Origin: Brachypterus glaber
Taxonomy: Eukaryota; Arthropoda; Insecta; Coleoptera; Kateretidae
Length of the DNA: 64,000 nucleotides
Assembly (NCBI GenBank): GCA_958510825.1
Contig: OY294045.1
Coordinates: forward strand, 11,211,916 to 11,275,915
Direction: 5' to 3'
The notes beneath the pieces are model-generated. The model ran no database searches. It had not been told where the DNA came from and saw only the letters and a program-made list of their open reading frames with translations. How positions within the stretch are numbered: position 1 is the first letter of the stretch; each line of letters begins with the position of its first letter. The position numbers were made by a program, and so were the translations under genes. Of this stretch, positions 56,801-64,000 are shown one piece after another.

Positions 56801-57778
56801 TCCAGCCCAGAACTTTGATTAAGGAACCTATGGTTTAAAGTCTTTAACTCAATGTTTTGTCGAGGTCTCATCAGACAGAGAACAGACAGATTTTTTTTAC
56901 GGAAATATTTTTTTTATAAAAAACGTCGAGAAACGTAATTAAAAAATTAGATATCTTTTTTTTTTTTTGAGGAGTGAGTTCACTCATATATTATATGCAT
57001 AGGCGCCGACATAATTCCAGGGGACCCAACATTTTTTGAAGTATAAAAAAATTACACAAATTTTTATTAAAATGAAAAAAAGACTAGAAGTATATTTAAA
57101 AATTGTGAAGCTTTATGTATTTAAGTATAGGCAACAATTGAGGGGTGGCATGGCACCTGGCCCCCCTGATTTTGGAGTTTTACGCCCATGTTAATGGTAT
57201 AGGAAAATAGTGTTACAGGGGGGGGGGGGTCCAAAATTACCAAATTATTAAATTTGACTAAAACAAAAAGAAGTTGATTTAAGAATTATCTTTGTTGGCG
57301 GCAATTCAAACCAGTTGATTTACTGTTAATTTCTTGTTTGTGTATATGATTGGCAAACTTTTTATAAGCAAAGCATTTTACAGTGGACCATCTGTGATTG
57401 CTTTATCTTCTTGGGTAATTTTATCCATTTTGTAAACAATTTTACTACATTTTATTTATATTTTATAGTTTTTTATAAGAAATTATCGTTGAAATAATTA
57501 AAAATAGTCATATTTAAAGTCAGATGTTCAACTTACGCCTAGCCCTAGCTGACTGATCCATAATTTGAGATAAAATCGAGTTTTTTGCGTCTTCTTGAGC
57601 CTTCACTTGTTCTTCTTTCGCTTTTTGAGAATTTTGTTGATTGGGGCCATCGCCCTGCACAATAAATACTTGTGATAAAAATAAAAATGAAAAAAAGGCA
57701 ACAAAAACTAACCTTGTATTGTGACTGCATTTGTGCAAGTCTTTGCTTGCGGATTTCATCTAATTCGGGATCTGCCAT
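53854..57778 (-). CDS. PDCD5: Programmed cell death protein 5
   Basis: Small conserved alpha-helical protein, linked in animals to apoptosis signalling and chaperonin (TRiC) regulation; archaeal relatives are DNA-binding proteins. Coding exons on the minus strand: 57778-57713, 57654-57537, 54068-53854; 399 nt, 132 residues (human 125). Exon 1 gives ADPELDEIRKQRLAQMQSQY. Exon 2 gives AKNSILSQIMDQSARAR, the most conserved core. Exon 3 gives LIMGKPEKGRMVENMLVRMA, then VKFDRRRAALDSDDDDF with the typical acidic end. Intron 1 is only 58 nt. Intron 2 is 3.5 kb and packed with nested elements, one lying 17 bp from the exon 3 acceptor. Confidence 0.96.
54086..54367 (-). mobile_element. MITE with CTATAGTATATTCAACTT ends, copy 2, beside PDCD5 exon 3
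   Basis: Reverse-complement copy of 8428-8710. Its end is 17 bp upstream of the PDCD5 exon 3 acceptor (exon starts at 54068 on minus). Confidence 0.85.
54600..55552. mobile_element. Foldback element in PDCD5 intron 2
   Basis: Arms AACTAGAGGAGTGGGGAACA and inverse, continuing as TTTAGGGGGTTCAAATTTTT and inverse. Interior holds a (TATT)n run near 54897. Confidence 0.75.
55571..56518. mobile_element. Possible hAT-like element
   Basis: Starts CAGGGCCGGCATTTGC; the far end reads GCAAAGGCCAGCTC inverted. Flanking 8-mers TACACTGC and TACACCGG match 6 of 8. Termini are weak. Confidence 0.5.
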
Positions 57779-57984
57779 TTCTAACACTTATATTTAACTG
57801 GTTTATAAATAAAAAAGCTAAATTAAATCGTAGTAAATAATTTTAGGTTAGAAACAAAATGACAAACTTTAAAATTTTGACGTAGGAAGTTTCGATTTGT
57901 TTTGTTGGTATATTTTAAAGCGCGATTTTTAAAATTTACCTCCTCTTGCATTAGTTTTGTAAAAAAAAACGTTTAAACGTTTCT

Positions 57985-58119
57985 GGGCCACTTGCACCAA
58001 TTTTTGGTCTGGGATTATCTCAACTAAACCAAGTTTAAGTTAAAAAAGCTACGTTCTGATTGGTCGGGCGTCAATTTAATCCAAGTTTAAAGTTAAACCA
58101 TTGTTGGTGCAAGTGACCC
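57985..58119. mobile_element. Small MITE upstream of PDCD5
   Basis: 135 bp, ends GGGCCACTTGCACCAA and TTGGTGCAAGTGACCC, inner CAAGTTTAA repeats. It lies between PDCD5 and the Sec5 3' end. Confidence 0.8.
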
Positions 58120-58553
58120 TTATTCTAATAATACTGTCCGGGAAAACTTTTAACTACGATAACTCGATAATACTTTAAGCTAAAGAAGTATACTTCTTGG
58201 GATTGGGTAGGCACAGTCCACACTGGACTTTGTCTTTTACTTTATAGATTGGCAATTATTTATTTTACCCAGTCAACTCACTTTTTTTCTTTCAAAAATT
58301 TTTTTTTCAACATTTTTTCGTTAAAAAAAAAATACATAATGTTTTTTTCAAAGCAGTATTTAATTTATTCTGCTCCATGCATGATGCAGCCTGCATCATA
58401 AAAATATCTTGCAAAACACAAGAAAAACAATCAGATATAATATTATTTATTTTATCAACATTTTATTATGGTTTTTATTAAAAATAAAACAATTTCTATA
58501 AATATTTACAATAATAAATTAAAATATTTTTATAAACCACTGACTTTTAAAAA

Positions 58554-61031
58554 CTATCGTCTGCTTGTTATACAAGAAAATTGTAATCTCATTCTAGATT
58601 GACAATGTTTTAAAATATGTTCAATATTTTCGATGGAAATGGGCTCATCTAAATGTGATGTAACATTATCTAAGGCTTCCTCTAAATAATACTCAACATT
58701 TGTTTCTTGAAATGGACTTAAAAACTTTCTCAAAACGCAAATATCAGCGTAAGTTTGAACCGCACCAAAATTATTAAATTTTTCTACTTGTGACAAAACT
58801 TTACTAAAATCTTTAGCTACTAATTCCGCAATATTCGGTAAAATACTAGCTAAAAGATTTGGAGATATTCTACAAACTTCAGAATGAATACAAATAAAAT
58901 GATTAATTATATTAACAATATAAGGCCTGATATCAGTTACTTTTAAATTTGTATTCCACTCCAGTTCATCAAAATCTAATGATTCTTTTATAATATTTAA
59001 TATTGGTTCTCTTTTTAATTCCAAATAATTATTTAATATTGCCTTTTCCAAAGCCACCAAACCCATTTTAGCATTATTTATTGCTGCAGCAGGCACAGGA
59101 AAACCATAGTTCATATTCTCTAACATAACAAAAACTGTATTTTTTATATACATGCAGTTTGATAATGAAATTAAGCACCTTTGGTCCAAAGGAGGTACAT
59201 GGATTAATTCATTTAGATTTTCCTGAGTTAAAAATTTATTTAAAACGGACTCGCATGTCCGGATCATAGACTCAAATTCTTCATTAAAAATACTCAATGC
59301 CGATTGACTTTCAAGTATCGACATTTCTCCTATTTCTGCTAATACAGAGGTTCTTATAGTTTCTATAACGTCTTGGACTAGCTTGCAATATTTAATAGGA
59401 AACTCAGTGATTCCAGAATATTTTTCGCTAAACATGAGGCTCCAATTTTCAGAGACCAATTTAATTTGTTCGGTAGTGTGTTTTATTAAAACTTTAATGC
59501 AGTGGATCTTTAAATCTGTCAGTAACTGTAAAACTAAATCTAGACATTCTTTTGGTAAGGCTAATTTGATAAATAATGTATGAATAGAACGAATTTGTTG
59601 TAAGATTTCAGGTACGTAAGTTGCAATTCTTCCCTTCATATCAGATTGACTCTGATCTGAGTTAATAAGTATATTTATTACAGAATTACAGAAGTTTTCA
59701 ATTATTCCTTTGACCATTTGTCTAAATTCAACTATTCTCCCAGATTTCACTTTTACGTTTAATTCTCCAGAAAAATATGCTTGTCCCATGTTCCATAGAT
59801 CAGAAAATGTGTCTAAAATATGAGAGCAAACATCTTCTACAAAACACAATGAAGCATTTTGGTCTTCATAGGATATATTATAATATTGATCAAAAAGAGT
59901 TGTTATCTCATTATTTATGTAAACAAATCTACTTTTTATGGCAATCCAGGCTGGATCTTGAGGTGAATCCAAGTAAACTAAATACCTAATTATTTGCTTT
60001 TGTTGGGATAAGTTTATAGGATATTTTTGCAGATCTAAATACAGCTTCTCTTGCAATTTTTCAATTGAGTTTTCTGTTTCTTTTAAAGCATATTTGAAAA
60101 TTGGAATATTCTTTTTACCAAATAAATTCTTCACTCTCATATAATCATTTATAATAATATCATAATGTCCTTTTTTAATATTTTTTTCTATAGTTGAAGG
60201 TAAATTAAATAAGAACTTAAACCTAGATAGAGTATTTAATGCATTACGACTTTCCTCTGCCTTTCCCCAGCCTATTAAAACATTGTTAAACAATGCCATA
60301 GTTTTGGTTTCTGAATCTTGTATAGCTCTTTGCAATTTTATTGTAGGTTCAAAGAAATTATCACTATCATAAGCCTGTTTTAAAGTTACTAGAGTATCAA
60401 TTTGGTTAACTATTGGAGAGACATTTGTTTTAAGAAATGATAATCTTTCATTTTTTTGATCTTTAACTCTTCGCTGTAAGTATAACAGACCTGCTTTTAA
60501 ATCTTCAAATGATGTTCGTTGGTGGGATTCCAACAAAAACCATGATGGAGAGAAATCCTCACTGGCAAAATCACCGCACCTGCCTGGAAAATAGTTAATG
60601 AAGTCTTCTTTGGACAATGTATTATCACTGTCTTCTACCAATAATCCTAATGGGTCTTGTGTTCCAATACTGCTCCCAATTCCCAGTTGCCTTTCCCATG
60701 TATACATAGGTTGTTCTTCAATCCAAATGGCACTCTCTTTCATAGGACCAATTGTTGTTAAATGATAACTGTTGAACTTAACCAAACATGTACCTGTGCC
60801 TCCATTTAATGTTGTTACTATTACATCTCCTTTCCCTTCCGTAGGACCAGAAAGGGTGATGATTTTGTTTTCTGATATCCAATCCGCTGATAAAAGGCAA
60901 TTTGCACCACATATTGTGAGTCCTATTAGGTCATTAGGTTTTTTACCAAAACGTTCACCTCTTATCACCACTCTTGTACCAGGAGGACCTTCGTTTGGTG
61001 ATATACCAGTTACTGAGGGCGGTGGAGCCAT
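58554..61031 (-). CDS. Sec5: Exocyst complex component 2 (Sec5)
   Basis: Subunit of the exocyst, which tethers secretory vesicles to the plasma membrane; Sec5 binds the GTPase Ral through its N-terminal domain. One uninterrupted frame of 825 residues. The N-terminus is an IPT/TIG immunoglobulin-like domain (about residues 6-90: VTGISPNEGPPGTRVVIRGE, GTGTCLVKFNSYH). A helical exocyst body follows, including MYTWERQLGIGSS, FSPSWFLLESHQRTSFEDL and long alpha-helical stretches to the end. The C-terminus MRLQFSCITSRR aligns with the end of the animal family, so the gene appears complete; it is slightly shorter than the roughly 890-920 residues of fly and human proteins. Absence of introns is unusual for this gene but the frame is intact. 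AATAAA on the minus strand lies about 80 bp past the stop. Divergent from TMEM104 (432 bp between start codons). Confidence 0.96.
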   Translation of the reverse strand: MAPPPSVTGISPNEGPPGTRVVIRGERFGKKPNDLIGLTICGANCLLSADWISENKIITLSGPTEGKGDVIVTTLNGGTGTCLVKFNSYHLTTIGPMKESAIWIEEQPMYTWERQLGIGSSIGTQDPLGLLVEDSDNTLSKEDFINYFPGRCGDFASEDFSPSWFLLESHQRTSFEDLKAGLLYLQRRVKDQKNERLSFLKTNVSPIVNQIDTLVTLKQAYDSDNFFEPTIKLQRAIQDSETKTMALFNNVLIGWGKAEESRNALNTLSRFKFLFNLPSTIEKNIKKGHYDIIINDYMRVKNLFGKKNIPIFKYALKETENSIEKLQEKLYLDLQKYPINLSQQKQIIRYLVYLDSPQDPAWIAIKSRFVYINNEITTLFDQYYNISYEDQNASLCFVEDVCSHILDTFSDLWNMGQAYFSGELNVKVKSGRIVEFRQMVKGIIENFCNSVINILINSDQSQSDMKGRIATYVPEILQQIRSIHTLFIKLALPKECLDLVLQLLTDLKIHCIKVLIKHTTEQIKLVSENWSLMFSEKYSGITEFPIKYCKLVQDVIETIRTSVLAEIGEMSILESQSALSIFNEEFESMIRTCESVLNKFLTQENLNELIHVPPLDQRCLISLSNCMYIKNTVFVMLENMNYGFPVPAAAINNAKMGLVALEKAILNNYLELKREPILNIIKESLDFDELEWNTNLKVTDIRPYIVNIINHFICIHSEVCRISPNLLASILPNIAELVAKDFSKVLSQVEKFNNFGAVQTYADICVLRKFLSPFQETNVEYYLEEALDNVTSHLDEPISIENIEHILKHCQSRMRLQFSCITSRR

Positions 61032-61463
61032 TATATTCTTTTAAAATCGATTAAAATTAACAAACAAATAAAAAATATCAACAAATGATCCACCCATCAC
61101 GATTAAAATAGTTCAAATGAAACGTTCACGTTTGCATTTTAACTAATAAAAATTCTATGTAACTTTCCTTACATCGAATTGCCAAATTAGTAGTTAAAAT
61201 GTAACATGACTTAATTTTGAATAAATGAAAATTCTATGTTACTTTCTTTACATCGAATTACCGAATTAGTAGTTTGAATGTAACATTATTTAATTTTGAA
61301 TAAATGGAAATTCGATACAAACCTTGGTTTTATCGAATTTTTTGTTGACGATCTGTCGGAGTTTGTTAAAAAAGTAAACAATGAAGAATATTGTACGTAT
61401 AAATAGGCTATTGAACAGTTCATTATTTTAACAATAATATTTTAGGTAACCAGGAACTAAATC
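61032..61463. promoter_or_regulatory. Divergent promoter of Sec5 and TMEM104 with tandem duplication
   Basis: The 432 bp between the two ATGs contain a tandem repeat: unit 1 about 61145-61219, unit 2 about 61220-61298, and a short third start after it. Each unit carries ATTCTATGT, TTACATCGAATT and AATTAGTAGTT at the same spacing. Whether the units are regulatory is inference. Confidence 0.6.
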
Positions 61464-63129
61464 ATGCCACAAAACGATCAATATCCACCATTGGTAAGTA
61501 AAATTATGTGTCAGTATGTTATTTTTCTAAGAAAATGTTTGTCTTTAGGTGGGTCTAATTTATGTGTTCAATATTATTGTTGGAACTGGTGCCCTGACTC
61601 TACCAGCAGCTTTTGCAGGAGCAGGATGGCTTTTCAGTTCAATTTTGCTGATGCTACTGGCATTTGTAAGTTTTATTGCAGCTACTTTTGTTATCGAAAG
61701 TATGGCTTGTGCAAACGCAACAATACAATGGAGGAAAATTCAATCACATAAAATTGATGTAAGTATTGTATTCCCTAGAATTAATACATATTTATACAGG
61801 GACCCTCATAACATCATTATTATACAAAAGCTTTAATTCATAGAATAATACTTATTCAATAAGTTTACAAAGATAGACAGATAAATTACTAATGTAAATT
61901 TTAGTCCAATAAGCATTTCAACTTTTTTTTAGGAAAATGAAATCTCAGCAGACAGTCAATCTGAGGAGGACACAACAGAAGAAACCTCAATACTTCAAGC
62001 CAGCAGAAACACACATTTCTTTAACTTAAACACAAAAGTAGAATTAGGTGAAATTGCTTCCTTATACCTTAACAGAGTGGGACATGTATTATTTTTTCTG
62101 TCTTTATGTATTTATTTATTTGGAGACTTAACAATATATGCTGCTGCATCTGGTAAGACAATAGTTAACTTAGTTTGTAAAAATGATAACAATACAGAAA
62201 ATTATACCATCCCATGTTTTGAAAATTTTGAAACTACCAGAATGGACATGTATAGAATTTTTGTAGCCATGTTTGCATTGCTGGTAGGTCCTTTTACATA
62301 TTTTAATCTTCAAAAAACTAAATATCTACAAATATTCACAATGTGTATAAGATGGAGTGCTTTTATAATTATGGTTACTTTAGCTATTATAAGAATTATT
62401 CGTTTTGGCCCTTTGGGACATCCAAAACTAGTTAATTTAAGTGAGGTACCAGCACTAGCAGGTTCTAGTGTCTATAGTTTTATGTGTCATCATTCTCTTC
62501 CAGGGTTATTAGTGCCTATTTCAACCAAACACAACCTAAACCAAAAACTAAGTTATGATTTTGTAATAATATGTTCCTTTTATTTATTGCTGTCAATAAC
62601 AGGTAGTTTTGCTTTTGAAACTTTAGATGATTTATACTCTTTGAATTTTACTCAATCGGGAGATTCCAATTTTTTCATGAAGGTAATAGGCTTTTTCCTA
62701 GTATCTTTTCCATTATTTCCAATGTCTACAAGTTTTCCTATAATTGCTATTACTTTACAAAGCAATCTTAAACATTTATTTTTAGACAGTATGGTAAATA
62801 CTGAAAACTATAGTTTTTTTGTAAAGAGGCTAGCATTTCCAACTTTAGCCATATTACCACCTATTATTATAGCACTTTGCACACACAATATTAAGACTTT
62901 AGTTGAAATAACTGGTACTTATGCAGGGGTTATTGTCCAGTATATAATTCCAGCAGCATTAGTATTTTATGCTAGAAAACACTGTTCCATAGATTTTGGA
63001 ACAAGAATTCATAAATATTCAAGTCCATTTAGAAGTTTTGGTTGGTTCTGCTTTGTAATATGCTGGTCATTTTTGTGTATTATATTTGTTACAGTTGATT
63101 TAATTCTTAAGAAAATGGCCAATAATTAA
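61464..63129 (+). CDS. TMEM104: Transmembrane protein 104, amino-acid-transporter-like
   Basis: Polytopic membrane protein of the amino acid/auxin permease type; substrate unknown. Coding exons: 61464-61493, 61549-61758, 61933-63129; 1437 nt, 478 residues (human 496). Exon 2 holds the first membrane segments with the family motif GTGALTLPAAFAGAGW. Exon 3 begins with an acidic loop (ENEISADSQSEEDTTEETS), then about nine further hydrophobic segments. Possible N-glycosylation sites lie in an extracytoplasmic loop (NNTENYT). Short introns (55 and 174 nt). A large foldback element begins 57 bp after the stop codon. Other SLC38-like transporters share the fold, but the pattern GTG..LP plus TATFV/ATFVIESMA fits TMEM104 best. 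Confidence 0.93.
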
Positions 63130-63186
63130 TGTACAGATGTAGCTGTGTAGCATAAATATTTTTAACTGCAGCTGAAGCTGTTTATA

Positions 63187-63784
63187 CAGTGTGTCCCTGG
63201 ATCGACTTGACAATACCACAAAATTAACTTTTTTTTTCGAATTAAGAAAAACTGCTTTGGTATTTTGCCCTGCTTGCTTAAAAACTAATTTTTGTCAAAA
63301 TAAAATTTTGAAAAATTATAGGTGGCGCCAGATATCAGTAAAAGAGTAAAAATTTTTCAGGTAAACTTACCTTTCCGTAAAAGATACGAAAAAAAGTTAT
63401 TTAAAAAATATATTTATAATCAAAAATAAGAGCCGCATGCCAAAACTTAATACTAATACTTCAAAATATTTTTATTAAAAAAAATTCACACTGGAAACTT
63501 GAAACTATTGCAAGTTAAAATTATTAAAATTTGACATGCGGCTCTTATTTTTGATTATAAATGTATTTTTTAAATAATTTTTTTTTTGTATCTGTTACGA
63601 AAAGGTAAGATTACCTGAAAACTTTTTACTTTTTCACTGATATCTGGCGCCACCTACAATTTAAAAATTTTATTTCAACAAAAATTAGTTTTCAAGCAAG
63701 CAGGGCAAAGTCCCAAATCAGTTTTTCTTAATTAAAAAAAAAAATGGTAATTTTGTGGTATCAAGTTGATCCGGGGACACACTG
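63187..63784. mobile_element. Foldback element downstream of TMEM104
   Basis: Ends CAGTGTGTCCC and inverse, arms about 250 bp (TGGCGCCAGATATCAGT, AAGAGCCGCATGCC and inverses). Begins 57 bp past the TMEM104 stop. Confidence 0.85.
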
Positions 63785-64000
63785 TATGTATTAATCTAGT
63801 GATATTAGACCATATTTTAGCTCAGGTTAAAAACAGATTTGCACAGAATCTGATGTTAAAAATCTGTTTCAATACCACACTTATACACCATGGTTAAAAA
63901 AATATTTTTAAATAGGTGCCATGGTGTGATTAAAAAGAGTAATATATTTTTTAGGTACAATTATCTATTATTTAGTCATATAAATAAATTAATTGTGATA

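Noticed and set aside
57660..57712. PDCD5 frames reading through intron 1
   Set aside because: The acceptor gtgcag|GG at 57655/57654 and donor at 57713/57712 restore the conserved PDCD5 protein; read-through frames do not.
1..64000. CRISPR arrays, operons, prokaryotic signals
   Set aside because: None seen; gene structure is eukaryotic throughout. Regular short repeats present are transposon-internal arrays or microsatellites.

Overview
This is a eukaryotic nuclear window, AT-rich, with GT-AG introns and protein-coding genes whose best recognisable relatives are insect/animal housekeeping and ciliary genes. I read it as an insect chromosome, possibly a beetle; the order cannot be fixed from the sequence alone. 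About one tenth of the window is coding. The rest is introns and intergenic DNA crowded with inserted, often nested, transposable elements.

Layout. 374-4245 (+): the first two coding exons of a TPPP/p25-alpha gene; its last exon was not found. 11934-23983 (-): a complete five-exon PIP4P (TMEM55) lipid phosphatase gene. Its last intron carries an apparently intact Ty3-type LTR retrotransposon (13047-17692), which sits inside an older foldback transposon. 24227-44018 (+): a nine-exon AHI1 (jouberin) gene of 961 codons, divergent from PIP4P across only 243 bp; a canonical RFX X-box lies about 80 bp before its start codon. 45411-52392 (+): six-exon TMX3, with the intronless SNARE gene USE1 nested on the opposite strand at 49150-49776. 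53854-57778 (-): three-exon PDCD5. 58554-61031 (-): single-exon Sec5/EXOC2. 61464-63129 (+): three-exon TMEM104, divergent from Sec5.

The genes do not form one pathway. USE1 (Golgi-to-ER SNARE), Sec5 (exocyst) and TMX3 (ER oxidoreductase) are all secretory-pathway proteins, PIP4P and TMEM104 are membrane proteins of endolysosomal or transporter type, and AHI1 is a ciliary transition-zone protein. Exon phases were checked by hand and every multi-exon gene except TPPP closes in frame from ATG to stop.

The mobile-element layer is the most striking part. Many elements can be delimited by terminal inverted repeats plus target-site duplications: hAT-like (8-bp duplications), piggyBac-like (TTAA), PIF/Harbinger-like (TTA) and TA-inserting elements, a tRNA-derived SINE, fragments of non-LTR reverse transcriptase, and a perfect 161-bp palindrome containing hammerhead-like motifs. 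I found no wholly new gene system. The best leads are the X-box, the gag-pol slip site of the young retrotransposon, the subterminal repeat arrays in two TA-type elements, and a small element lying 17 bp upstream of a PDCD5 exon.
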